Below are positions 24,487 to 32,492 of a DNA stretch of 64,000 bases, piece after piece. The stretch is from CAZIPN01 sp964541225. Its GTDB lineage: Bacteria; Actinomycetota; Coriobacteriia; Anaerosomatales; JAAXUF01. The stretch lies in NCBI GenBank assembly GCA_964541225.1, contig CAZIPN010000008.1, positions 3,937-67,936 of the forward strand. The letters are read 5' to 3'. The notes under the pieces were generated by a model. The model was not told the origin of the DNA and ran no database searches. It was given only the letters and a program-made list of their open reading frames with translations. Both the position numbers and the translations under genes were made by a program. How positions within the stretch are numbered: position 1 is the stretch's first letter; every line of letters begins with the position of its first letter.

Positions 24487-25470
24487 GTGGAATCCACGCA
24501 AATTCGCCTTGTCGTGCCGCCACAGATCGACATGACGCGACTGCTCGGACAAGGTGACGCGCTCCTGAGGCTCATCGAGGGCAGTTTCGAGTCCGACATC
24601 GCTGTGCGCGGCAATGAGATCACGATCACCGGGCAGGCTGGCGACGGCCAGACCGTCTCGTCTCTGTTCGCCGAGATGATTCAGCTCATCGAGCGCGGCG
24701 AGCAGCTCTCGACCGATTCTGTCGAGCGTTCGATCGACCTCGTCAAGCACGGGGAAGTCTCGCCGACCGCCCTTCATGGCGACGTGATCCTCACGCACAA
24801 AGGCCATGCGATCAGACCCAAGACGGCTGGTCAGAAGCGCTACGTCGATGCGATCCGGAAGAACACCGTGACGTTTGGCATTGGGCCAGCGGGCACCGGC
24901 AAGACCTACCTCGCGATGGCAATGGCAGTCGTTGCCCTCAAACGCAAGGAAGTTGGCCGGATCATCCTCACGCGCCCCGCCGTGGAGGCCGGTGAGTCGC
25001 TCGGCTTCTTGCCGGGTACCCTCACAGAGAAGGTCGACCCGTATCTCCGTCCGCTCTACGACGCGCTCTTCGACATGATGGACGCCGAGAAATCCGCGGT
25101 GCTCACCGAACGTGGGGTGATAGAAATAGCTCCACTCGCCTATATGCGCGGCCGCACCCTCAACGATTCGTTCGTGATTCTTGATGAGGCGCAAAACACC
25201 AGCCCAGAGCAGATGAAGATGTTCCTGACGCGTCTTGGCTTTGGGTCCAAGATCGTCATCACCGGCGATGTCACGCAGATCGATCTGCCGAGAGGGGCAT
25301 CTGGGCTCAAGCAAGTCCGCGCGATTCTCGGCGACATTCCCGATATCGAATTCGTGGACTTGACCGGCAAAGACGTTGTCAGACACAAGCTGGTACAACG
25401 CATAGTCACGGCGTACGGCGAGCACGAAGAGGCACGTGTGACCGCGCCGCACGACCTGGAGCTGACCTGA
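24487..25470 (+). CDS. phoH: PhoH-family ATPase (YbeZ-like)
   Basis: A 327-residue P-loop ATPase of the PhoH/YbeZ group, linked to RNA metabolism and ribosome quality control with YbeY. After a KH-like N-terminal part come Walker A GPAGTGKTYLA (from about residue 135), LTRPAVEAGESLGFLPGTL and Walker B FVILDEAQN followed by ITGDVTQIDLP. GTG start without a clear ribosome-binding site. It heads the operon phoH-HD protein-ybeY-dgkA/pap2-CNNM-cdd-era-deoC-recO, a classic Gram-positive cluster. Confidence 0.95.
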   Translation: MESTQIRLVVPPQIDMTRLLGQGDALLRLIEGSFESDIAVRGNEITITGQAGDGQTVSSLFAEMIQLIERGEQLSTDSVERSIDLVKHGEVSPTALHGDVILTHKGHAIRPKTAGQKRYVDAIRKNTVTFGIGPAGTGKTYLAMAMAVVALKRKEVGRIILTRPAVEAGESLGFLPGTLTEKVDPYLRPLYDALFDMMDAEKSAVLTERGVIEIAPLAYMRGRTLNDSFVILDEAQNTSPEQMKMFLTRLGFGSKIVITGDVTQIDLPRGASGLKQVRAILGDIPDIEFVDLTGKDVVRHKLVQRIVTAYGEHEEARVTAPHDLELT

Positions 25471-25474
25471 CATC

Positions 25475-26461
25475 ATGGGCCGCTACAGCGAGATCACGTC
25501 GCGGGCTGTCTCCAAGCTGCCCGAGCCGTTCAGGAAGCCCCTCACCGGCAGTCTCGTCGTCTACGCCTTGCTGGCTGCGGTGGGAGCGGCGGTCGTGGCC
25601 ATGGGTACTCTCGTTGCGCTTGGTGCTGACTACGTGTTCGGAGGGCCGGGCCAGACGGCGGCGGCGTCTGGGCTCTGGGGTGCCATCGGCGCTGCCACCG
25701 CGACGCTGGTGGCCCTGCTCCTGATGCCGTTCGTGCGCGATGGGTTGGGTCTGGCCGAGGACATACGTTTGCTGGAGGCGGCAAGTCCCGCACACCCACT
25801 CATGAAGGAGCTCATCACGCGTGCTCCCGGGACGTACACTCACTCTGTGGCCACGGCCAATCTCGCCGAAGCAGCCGCTGAGGCTATTGGCGCGGACGCA
25901 TTGCTCACGCGGGTGGGTTCCTACTACCACGACATCGGGAAGATTCGCCGTCCGGTGTATTTCTTCGAGAATCAGCAGGCGGGCATCAATCCACATGACG
26001 AAGCGCGCCCGCAGCTCTCGGCGATGATCATCACCGCTCACGTGGACGATGGACTTGAGTTCGCGAAAAAGTACCATTTGTCGCCCAAGATCCTGGCGAT
26101 CATCCGGCAACACCACGGCACGAGTCTCGTGCGCTACTTCTACAACAAGGCCGCTGCGATGGACGCGGGGGTCTTTGAGGCGGACTATCGGTACCAGGGT
26201 GAGAAGCCAACGTCCCGTGAAGCTGCTCTGGTGATGTTGGCCGACTCGTGCGAAGCTGCGGTTCGAGCGCTCCAGCAGCCAACGGAAGCGCGGGTGCGAG
26301 CGGTCGTGAGATCGGTGGTCGAAGAGAAACTGACGGACGGACAGCTCGATGACTCAACGCTATCGGTGAGCGACATGGAGCGCGTTGTCGATACGTATTC
26401 ATCCCTGCTGACCAGCATGTATCATGCGCGGTGTGAGTATCCGCCGCCACCCAAACGATGA
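25475..26461 (+). CDS. Membrane-anchored HD phosphohydrolase, shortened PgpH-like
   Basis: A 328-residue protein with two or three N-terminal transmembrane helices (about 27-50 and 62-87) and a cytosolic HD domain: PGTYTHSVATANLAEAAAE, YYHDIGKIRRPVYF (about 149), and a conserved ENQQAGINPHDEARPQLSAMII plus QHHGTSLVRYFY. These strings are the C-terminal signature of PgpH/7TMR-HD c-di-AMP phosphodiesterases, found between phoH and ybeY in many Gram-positives. The usual extracellular 7TMR-HDED domain and most membrane helices are missing. The catalytic residues remain, so c-di-AMP hydrolysis is likely; sensing input is reduced. Confidence 0.85.
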   Translation: MGRYSEITSRAVSKLPEPFRKPLTGSLVVYALLAAVGAAVVAMGTLVALGADYVFGGPGQTAAASGLWGAIGAATATLVALLLMPFVRDGLGLAEDIRLLEAASPAHPLMKELITRAPGTYTHSVATANLAEAAAEAIGADALLTRVGSYYHDIGKIRRPVYFFENQQAGINPHDEARPQLSAMIITAHVDDGLEFAKKYHLSPKILAIIRQHHGTSLVRYFYNKAAAMDAGVFEADYRYQGEKPTSREAALVMLADSCEAAVRALQQPTEARVRAVVRSVVEEKLTDGQLDDSTLSVSDMERVVDTYSSLLTSMYHARCEYPPPPKR

Positions 26462-26473
26462 GGAGTTGGACCG

Positions 26474-26923
26474 ATGCGGATCAGTATCGTGAGTCATCGC
26501 GAGCCTGAGCTGCTCGATCTTTCCGCGTTCGAGCGCTTGGCGGCTTTCGTCTTGGATCGAGAAAGTGCGCCGGCGTACACGGAACTCTCGATAGCGATTG
26601 TCGATCTTGACGAGATGAGCGAGCTCAACGAGCGGTATCGGGGCGTGAAGGGGCCAACCGATGTGCTGTCGTTTGAGTGCGACGATTTGTGTGCGGCTCC
26701 GGACCCAGAAGAACCCGTGACGCTTGGGGATGTCGTCATCGCCCCTGAGGTCGCCGAGACGCAGGCCGAGGAATACGGCCATACCGTCGAAGAGGAGCTG
26801 AACTTGTTGCTTGTGCACGGGGTGCTCCATCTGCTCGGCTACAACCATGAGGAGGACAGCGACGCCGCCGTGATGCAGGCCAGAGAGCGCGCGCTCCTGA
26901 CCGCGTGGTCGGCGGCTGGCTGA
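26474..26923 (+). CDS. ybeY: Endoribonuclease YbeY
   Basis: A 149-residue zinc metalloprotein for 16S rRNA 3' end maturation and ribosome quality control. The motif HGVLHLLGYNH places zinc ligands at H115, H119 and H125; the family consensus is HGxLHLxGYDH, so Asn replaces the usual Asp beside the third His. YRGVKGPTDVLSFECDD and LGDVVIAPEVAE are also family hallmarks. GAGGAGTTGGACCG precedes the ATG. Position next to phoH and era is conserved. Confidence 0.96.
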   Translation: MRISIVSHREPELLDLSAFERLAAFVLDRESAPAYTELSIAIVDLDEMSELNERYRGVKGPTDVLSFECDDLCAAPDPEEPVTLGDVVIAPEVAETQAEEYGHTVEEELNLLLVHGVLHLLGYNHEEDSDAAVMQARERALLTAWSAAG

Positions 26924-26928
26924 CATCG

Positions 26929-27636
26929 ATGACCGCGAAGAGCCGCTCTGTCCTATGGAGCTTCAACTACGCGATTGGCGGCGTAGTCTACGCACTTCGC
27001 ACTCAGCGCAACATGCGCATCCACGTGGCCGCTGCCCTGGTCACACTCGTGGGGACGGTGGCGCTGCGCGTGTCGGCCATCGGGCTTGCGGCCGTGATCT
27101 TCGCGATCAGCCTGGTGTTCGTGACGGAGCTGGTCAACACGGCCATCGAAGCGGCTGTCGACCTATCTGTCCAGAGCTACGACCCGCTCGCGAAGGTCGC
27201 CAAGGATGTGGCGGCAGGAGCGGTGCTCATTGCTGCCTCCAACGCGGTTGTCATCGCCTACCTCGTGCTGTTCTCTCCGGTGCAACGCTACATGCAGGGT
27301 GGTTTGGGGTGGGCGCACGCCGCACCTGCCTCACTTACCGTGGTGTCATTGGGCATCACCGTCCTGCTGGTCATCGCGCTCAAGGCGATGTCGCGGGAGG
27401 GTTCGTTTCTGCATGGTGGCTGGCCGAGCGGACACGCGGCGCTCGCGTTTGGGGCTGCGGTGGCCCTGGGGTATGCAACCGGAAGCGCGGGAGCGCTCGT
27501 CCTCGGGCTGTTCATCGCGGTGCTTGTTGCGCAAAGCCGAGTGGAAGGGGAGATCCACACGATTCCGCAGGTTCTTCTCGGGGCACTGCTGGGGACCCTG
27601 ACCGTGACCGCTGTCTATCAGGTATTCTTCCGATGA
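26929..27636 (+). CDS. Fusion of DgkA-type lipid kinase and PAP2-type phosphatase
   Basis: A 235-residue membrane protein in two parts. Residues 1-130 are a DgkA/undecaprenol kinase: RNMRIHVAAA, then FVTELVNTAIEAAVDL with the ELVNTAIE active-site motif (about 66-73). Residues 131-235 resemble PAP2 lipid phosphatase: PSGHAALAFG (motif 2) and SRVEGEIHTIPQVLLGALLG (motif 3, His as nucleophile). Motif 1 (KxxxxxxRP) is not clear (LKAMSREG). Opposed kinase and phosphatase activities on a polyprenol or diacylglycerol would sit in one chain. It starts 6 bases after ybeY; a GTG at 26905 overlaps ybeY. Confidence 0.88.
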   Translation: MTAKSRSVLWSFNYAIGGVVYALRTQRNMRIHVAAALVTLVGTVALRVSAIGLAAVIFAISLVFVTELVNTAIEAAVDLSVQSYDPLAKVAKDVAAGAVLIAASNAVVIAYLVLFSPVQRYMQGGLGWAHAAPASLTVVSLGITVLLVIALKAMSREGSFLHGGWPSGHAALAFGAAVALGYATGSAGALVLGLFIAVLVAQSRVEGEIHTIPQVLLGALLGTLTVTAVYQVFFR

Positions 27637-27679
27637 TGGGTGCCATGCATACGACATGTGACGTCTTTGCGGAGGCCGA

Positions 27680-28948
27680 GTGATCTTCGTAGTCGCCGCG
27701 CTTCTGATCGTCTTCGGCGTAGCGGCAGCCGTGCTCGCGGCAGCAGAAACCGCCGTCATGCTGCTTCCACCGGGACGCGTGCACCGGCTTGTTGAGGCGG
27801 AGCGTCGCGGTGGGATGTCTCTCGAGGCGCTTTCGGCGCGTCCGTATCGGGTGAGAGCAGCCTCAGCATTGTGCGTCGGATTCGCCTTGGCTGCGGCGAC
27901 CGTGCTTGGCGTGCAGGTGGGGGCGCTCGTGCACGTTGGAGCCGAGGGGGTGTGGGAACTTCTGGGCGTGCTGGTTGGCGTCGCCGTTGTGTTCGGGTTC
28001 GGGCAAGCACTTCCTCGGTCCCTCGCTGCGGCCAACCCTGAAGATGTCGCGCTGGATGCGGCCCCGACCGCGCTGGTGCTCGTGGGCGTTCTGTATCCCA
28101 TCGCACGCATCCTTGCCTCGCCATTTGCGTGGGTGATCCGTGTGGCGGGTGCCGAGAGACCCGCGTCGCCGTGGGCGACGGCTGCCGAGCAACGCGCGAT
28201 CGAAACCGACGAAGAGAGCGAGCGCGAGGAAGCCGAGGAGGCATGGCTTGAGGCAGTCTCCGACTTCGCCGAGAAGGTCGTGCGCGAGGTGATGGTGCCG
28301 CGCACCGACATGCGTGCGCTGCCGGACACCGCACTCGTGCACGATGCTGTGGCGCTCATCGACGCGACGGGCTTCAGTCGCCTGCCGGTCTTCCATGAGA
28401 CCACCGACGATATCCGGGGTGTGCTCTATGCGAAGGACCTGCTCGTTGCCCTGGGAAGCGGGCAGGCAGATGGGCCGATTGCTCCGCTGGCTCGGGCACC
28501 ATACTTCGTCCCAGAGACCAAGCCTGTCGAGGAGTTGCTCGGCGAGATGCGCTCGAAGACGCACATTGCAATTGTCGCCGACGAGTATGGTGGGACGGCG
28601 GGGCTCGTAACGCTGGAGGATCTCATCGAGGAGATCGTCGGCGAAATCTCGGACGAATACGACAGAGCGGTCGAGCTGCTAGTAGACTTGGGCGAAGGGC
28701 GCTATCAGGTTGATGCGCGACTGCCAGTCGATGATCTCAATGAGCAGTTCGGGACCGAGATCGAGACCGACGTGGACTCGGTTGGGGGACTGTTCACCGA
28801 GTTGGTTGGGCGGATACCCGATGTTGGCGAAGACGTAGAGCTTGAAGGGCTGCGCCTGACCGTGACGGAATTGGAGGGCACGCGGGTTCGACAGTTGACG
28901 GTCGAGCCGGCTGCCGTGATCAACGAACAAGGAGAGCACGATGCGTAA
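27680..28948 (+). CDS. CNNM/CorC-HlyC family membrane protein (DUF21-CBS-CorC_HlyC)
   Basis: A 422-residue protein. The DUF21 membrane domain has about four helices (residues 1-150: VVAALLIVFGVAAAVLAAAETAVML), then a CBS pair (VREVMVPRTDMRALPDTALVHDAV, FHETTDDIRGVLYAKDLL, HIAIVADEYGGTAGLVTLEDLIEEIVGEI), and a C-terminal CorC_HlyC domain. Family knowledge links it to Mg2+ or Co2+ transport or efflux; older 'hemolysin' labels are not supported. GTG start with GGAGG upstream. The stop overlaps cdd by 8 bases. Confidence 0.93.
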   Translation: MIFVVAALLIVFGVAAAVLAAAETAVMLLPPGRVHRLVEAERRGGMSLEALSARPYRVRAASALCVGFALAAATVLGVQVGALVHVGAEGVWELLGVLVGVAVVFGFGQALPRSLAAANPEDVALDAAPTALVLVGVLYPIARILASPFAWVIRVAGAERPASPWATAAEQRAIETDEESEREEAEEAWLEAVSDFAEKVVREVMVPRTDMRALPDTALVHDAVALIDATGFSRLPVFHETTDDIRGVLYAKDLLVALGSGQADGPIAPLARAPYFVPETKPVEELLGEMRSKTHIAIVADEYGGTAGLVTLEDLIEEIVGEISDEYDRAVELLVDLGEGRYQVDARLPVDDLNEQFGTEIETDVDSVGGLFTELVGRIPDVGEDVELEGLRLTVTELEGTRVRQLTVEPAAVINEQGEHDA

Positions 28949-29360
28949 TCTGACTCAGCCGGACCTAGCCCTCCTCGCTTTTGCCCGAGAAGTGCAGGAG
29001 AAGGCCTACGCGCCGTACTCAGGCTTTCGGGTCGGGGCGGCCGTGTATGCGGACGGCGACATCTTCCAGGGTGTGAATGTCGAGAACGCCGCGTTCAGTG
29101 CGACGATGTGCGCGGAACGTTCGGCGCTGAGTGCGGCGGTGGCTGCGGGTTGCACCGACGTCACGGCTATCGCGGTGGTCGGCAGCTCGGAGACCCCGAC
29201 AGTGCCGTGCGGATGCTGCCGACAGGTTCTCGCTGAGTTCAATCCAGACATGCGTGTCATCATGGGTGGCTCGACTGACGAGGTGCTGGTGATGACGCTC
29301 GGCGAGCTTCTGCCGGAGGCGTTTTCGAACAGGATTCTCGATCAGGACGCCAAGGTCTAG
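28941..29360 (+). CDS. cdd: Cytidine deaminase
   Basis: A 139-residue tetrameric-type enzyme converting cytidine and deoxycytidine to uridine forms. Zn ligands C57 (with E59 as proton shuttle, MCAERSAL) and C90/C93 (PCGCCRQVLAEF) are present, with N-terminal YAPYSGFRVGAAV. It overlaps the CNNM gene and directly precedes era, matching the common cdd-era neighbourhood. With deoC two genes downstream it supports pyrimidine deoxynucleoside salvage. Confidence 0.97.
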   Translation: MRNLTQPDLALLAFAREVQEKAYAPYSGFRVGAAVYADGDIFQGVNVENAAFSATMCAERSALSAAVAAGCTDVTAIAVVGSSETPTVPCGCCRQVLAEFNPDMRVIMGGSTDEVLVMTLGELLPEAFSNRILDQDAKV

Positions 29361-30287
29361 GTGGGAGCAGGAGCGCCAAGCGATGCCAGCGGGCCGACAC
29401 GGAGCGGATTTGTCGCACTCGTCGGCAGGCCGAACGTTGGAAAATCTACGCTCACGAATGCGGTCGTCGGACACAAGATCGCGATAACGTCAGACACGCC
29501 GCAGACGACGCGGCAGCGACTGCGCGCGATCCTGGACCGCGATGATGCCCAGCTCGTGATTGTCGACACGCCAGGTCTGCACAAGCCTCACGACGTTCTG
29601 GGGCAGGAGCTGAACCGCGCGGCGCTCAGAGCGCTTGATGACGTGGATGTGGTGGCGATGTTGATAGACGCCACGCAGCCGGTCGGCCGGGGTGACGAAT
29701 GGGTCGCCGGCCATGTGGCGAGATCGCGGGCAAAGCGAGTGCTCGTGGTCACGAAGTCGGATCTCGCGACGCGAGAGACGATCGAGCGCCAAGTACAAGC
29801 GGCGTCTAAGCTCGCCGATTTCGATGATGTGCTCGTGGTGTCCGCCGTTGAGGGCACCAATGTGGACCAGTTCGTGGAAACGGTAGTGGTCTACCTGCCG
29901 CAGGGTCCGCGCTGGTTTCCCGCCGACATGCCCAGCGACCAGCCAATCGAGGTCACCCTTGCCGAGTTCGTGCGCGAGAAGATCCTGCGCTCCACTCGCG
30001 ACGAGGTTCCGCACGCTGTCGGCGTCGTCATTGATGACTTCACCTACGACGACAAGAAGGATCTTTTCAGCATCTGGGCGATCATCTACGTGGAGCGCGA
30101 TTCTCAGAAGGGGATCGTGATTGGCAAGGGCGGAGAGATGCTCAAGGCAATCGGCAGTGAGGCCCGCGTGGACCTGGAACGGCTTCTCGGCGGGAAGGTG
30201 TTTCTGAACCTCAGTGTCAAGGTGAAGAAGGACTGGCGACGCGATGCGTCACAGATCCACCGGTTCGGCTACGGGGACGGGCGGTGA
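29361..30287 (+). CDS. era: GTPase Era
   Basis: A 308-residue GTPase needed for 30S assembly. G1 GRPNVGKST, switch region with DTPQTTRQRLRAI, G3 DTPGLHKPHD, G4 TKSD, then a KH domain (VIGKGGEMLKAIGSEARVDLERLLGGKVFLNLSVKVKKDWR) that binds the 16S rRNA 3' end. It begins with GTG directly after the cdd stop. About 15 residues precede the usual start, so a downstream start cannot be excluded. The stop overlaps deoC. Confidence 0.97.
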   Translation: MGAGAPSDASGPTRSGFVALVGRPNVGKSTLTNAVVGHKIAITSDTPQTTRQRLRAILDRDDAQLVIVDTPGLHKPHDVLGQELNRAALRALDDVDVVAMLIDATQPVGRGDEWVAGHVARSRAKRVLVVTKSDLATRETIERQVQAASKLADFDDVLVVSAVEGTNVDQFVETVVVYLPQGPRWFPADMPSDQPIEVTLAEFVREKILRSTRDEVPHAVGVVIDDFTYDDKKDLFSIWAIIYVERDSQKGIVIGKGGEMLKAIGSEARVDLERLLGGKVFLNLSVKVKKDWRRDASQIHRFGYGDGR

Positions 30288-30979
30288 TGCGGATGGACGC
30301 TGCCGCTCTGGCGTCGCGAATTGACCAGACGCTTCTGGCGCCGACAACAGGATTTGGCGAAGGCAAACGCTGGATTGAAGCCAACCACGACGTGGGCTTC
30401 GCTTCGCTGTGCGTGGCGCCATTTCTGGCGGCCATTGCCGCGCAGCAACTCGTCGGCAGCACCACGAAGGCCTGCTCTGTAGTGGCATTTCCGTTCGGGT
30501 ACGCGATGAGCGAGAGCAAAGCCGAGGAAGCCAGACGCCTCGTCGCGCTGGGCTGCGAAGAGATCGACATGGTCATCAACGTGGCGGCGCTGCTTGAGGG
30601 AGAGAATGCCTTCGTGCATCGCGACATCGGAGCGGTGGTGGCGGCCGTCGAGCGTGAGAGCGGCGGCGGCGGCGTCGTGAAGGTGATCCTGGAGACAGCG
30701 CTACTCGAGAACCGGGACATCGAGCGCGGCTGTCACCTGGCGGTTGAGGCGGGTGCGAGCTTCGTCAAGACGTCGACCGGATTCGGTCCGAGAGGCGCGA
30801 GCGTTGAAGATGTGCAGATCATGCGTGCTGCGGTTGGTCCCGACATTGGCGTGAAGGCCGCTGGTGGGATTCGCGATCTGGACACCGCGCTCGCGATGCT
30901 TGAGGCGGGGGCGACGCGCATCGGCACCTCGGCAGGTGACGCGATACTGGCCGAAGCACGCGGCCGCGAGACGCCCTGA
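30284..30979 (+). CDS. deoC: Deoxyribose-phosphate aldolase
   Basis: A 231-residue class I aldolase splitting 2-deoxyribose-5-phosphate into glyceraldehyde-3-phosphate and acetaldehyde. IDQTLLAPTT, EIDMVINVAAL, VKVILETALL, the Schiff-base Lys in FVKTSTGFGPRGAS and GVKAAGGIRDLDTAL are all intact. GTG 30284, ATG 30287 and ATG 30293 are all possible starts because of the GTGATG overlap with the era stop. Confidence 0.96.
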   Translation: MMRMDAAALASRIDQTLLAPTTGFGEGKRWIEANHDVGFASLCVAPFLAAIAAQQLVGSTTKACSVVAFPFGYAMSESKAEEARRLVALGCEEIDMVINVAALLEGENAFVHRDIGAVVAAVERESGGGGVVKVILETALLENRDIERGCHLAVEAGASFVKTSTGFGPRGASVEDVQIMRAAVGPDIGVKAAGGIRDLDTALAMLEAGATRIGTSAGDAILAEARGRETP

Positions 30980-30980
30980 G

Positions 30981-31739
30981 ATGGCTGCCTATCCAGCGCG
31001 GGTGCTCGTGCTGCGCAAGACCAAGCTCAGGGAAACCGACATGATTCTGACGCTTCTTGCCGAGGATGGCCGACAGATCCGGGCGGTCGCGAAGGGTCTG
31101 CGCAAGCCAGGCGGGAGGTTTGGCGGGCGGCTCGAGCCGTATGCGGTGGCGGACGTGCTGTTGCACACGGGTCGCTCGCTTGATGTGGTGTCCGAGGCGG
31201 TCACAGTCTCTGCGAACGCGGCGCTGCGCGAGGACTTCGACCGCAACTCGGCGGCGGCTGTGCTGGTCGATCTGCTGGACAAGATCTCGGTCGAAGGCCA
31301 GCCGGAACCGAAGCTGTTTGCGCTTGCGACGACCACGCTCGATGTCATGCAGGATGCACCCGCCAACGCACTTCCTGCGCTTGTCGTTGCGTTTCTCGCC
31401 AAAGCGATGGCGATGCATGGCTACCGGCCAGAACTCGAGGTGTGCGCATCATGCGGCAGCGAGCTGGGTGACAGCCGCTCGTTTTCGGCCGCCGGAGGCG
31501 GGGCCGTGTGCGCAGCGTGCGGAGCTGTCGACGCGAGTGCTCTGCGCTTTGGCGCCGAAGGCCGGGCGTGGCTCGGCAGGCTTCTCGGTGCGCGGATGGC
31601 CGAGATCCCCACACTCGATATGCCAGCCGCAGCGGTCGCCGACTGCTTTGGCCTGCTGCGAGCGTTCATCGCCTATCACATTGAGGCGCGTCTGCGAGCG
31701 CTGGACTTCTACGCGACACAGCTCTCGCCTGCGCGCTGA
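30981..31739 (+). CDS. recO: DNA repair protein RecO
   Basis: A 252-residue recombination mediator acting with RecR to load RecA. The N-terminal OB fold (ARVLVLRKTKLRETDMILTLLAEDGRQIRAVAKGLRKP) is followed by a helical region with a zinc site from CASCG and CAACG. ATG 30981 follows the deoC stop by 1 base and is the family start. It is the last gene of the phoH operon. Confidence 0.96.
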   Translation: MAAYPARVLVLRKTKLRETDMILTLLAEDGRQIRAVAKGLRKPGGRFGGRLEPYAVADVLLHTGRSLDVVSEAVTVSANAALREDFDRNSAAAVLVDLLDKISVEGQPEPKLFALATTTLDVMQDAPANALPALVVAFLAKAMAMHGYRPELEVCASCGSELGDSRSFSAAGGGAVCAACGAVDASALRFGAEGRAWLGRLLGARMAEIPTLDMPAAAVADCFGLLRAFIAYHIEARLRALDFYATQLSPAR

Positions 31740-31774
31740 GGACGCTGGCCGCCAACGTCGTGCTCACAGCGCAA

Positions 31775-31807
31775 CGAACCCCGATCGGATGTGCCGACCG
31801 GGGTTCG
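31775..31807. terminator. Bidirectional hairpin between recO and the ferritin-like gene
   Basis: CGAACCCCGATCGG and CCGACCGGGGTTCG pair over 14 positions with one A:C mismatch and a 5-base loop. It lies between convergent genes, where a shared terminator is expected; no T-run flanks it. Confidence 0.65.
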
Positions 31808-31827
31808 GGAGTGCCGGACCTTCTCGC

Positions 31828-32322
31828 CTAGGCGTGCGAGCTTACGGGCTGCTGTGCGAGGCGCGGATCGAGCAACTCGCCGCCGGTCACGTCTCCGCCC
31901 AGCATGTCGGTGAACGTCTTGAGGTGATCCTCTTCGTCCGAGAGGATGCTCTCAAGGAGACTGCGAGTGGTCGGGTCGCCCTGCCCGTCGGCAATCTTGA
32001 TGGCCGACTTGTAGCGCATGATCGCGTCGGACTCCGCAGTGTAGTCGGACTTCGCCATCTCGCGCAGGCCCGTGAAGTCCGTGTCGAATGCGGATGGGCG
32101 CGTCGTGGCGGTCCCGCTCAGGAACTCGATGCGCTCCGCCAGCATCTCGGCGTGCTTCATCTCAGTGATCGCGACGTCTTTGAACGTGTCGGCGTGAAGC
32201 ATCCCCTCAGGGCCCGTGATGGTGTAGTGCTGGCGCATGTACTGCATGATGACGCCGAGTTCGCGGGCTCGAAGGTCGTTCAGGATGTCAATCAGGTTCA
32301 GATTCGCATACGGTTCGGTCAT
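31828..32322 (-). CDS. Ferritin-like diiron protein (bacterioferritin-like)
   Basis: A 164-residue four-helix protein. Helix A contains LRARELGVIMQYMRQHYTITG, helix B EMKHAEMLAERIEFL (ExxH), helix C ESDAIMRYKSAI and helix D DEEDHLKTFTDML (ExxH), the diiron ligand pattern of bacterioferritins. Iron storage or detoxification in the cytosol is expected. The start at 32322 follows GAGGAGGAATC, an excellent ribosome-binding site; the longer upstream frame is not supported. Oriented opposite to recO and glyQ. Confidence 0.9.
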   Translation of the reverse strand: MTEPYANLNLIDILNDLRARELGVIMQYMRQHYTITGPEGMLHADTFKDVAITEMKHAEMLAERIEFLSGTATTRPSAFDTDFTGLREMAKSDYTAESDAIMRYKSAIKIADGQGDPTTRSLLESILSDEEDHLKTFTDMLGGDVTGGELLDPRLAQQPVSSHA

Positions 32323-32492
32323 GATTCCTCCTCGTTGTGCGCACCGGACACTGCCGGTCGTTGTCGTCTGTGACGAGGGGTAGTTTCCCTCGCCCGGGCA
32401 CGCCGTAAACGCCTGTCGGGTCGTGTAAGATAGCTCCGCACAGGACCGGCTGCGGAAGCCCGCAGCGCATCTCAAGGGAAAGACTCGCCGCC

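Noticed and set aside
31057..32373. 438-codon + strand frame across recO and the ferritin-like gene
   Set aside because: It is out of frame with recO and antisense to the ferritin-like gene, both of which have clear family motifs and ribosome-binding sites.
32323..32492. T-box leader before glyQ (and 8208-8314 before leuS)
   Set aside because: The conserved T-box bulge sequence TGGnACCGCG is absent from both leaders; only simple hairpins are seen.
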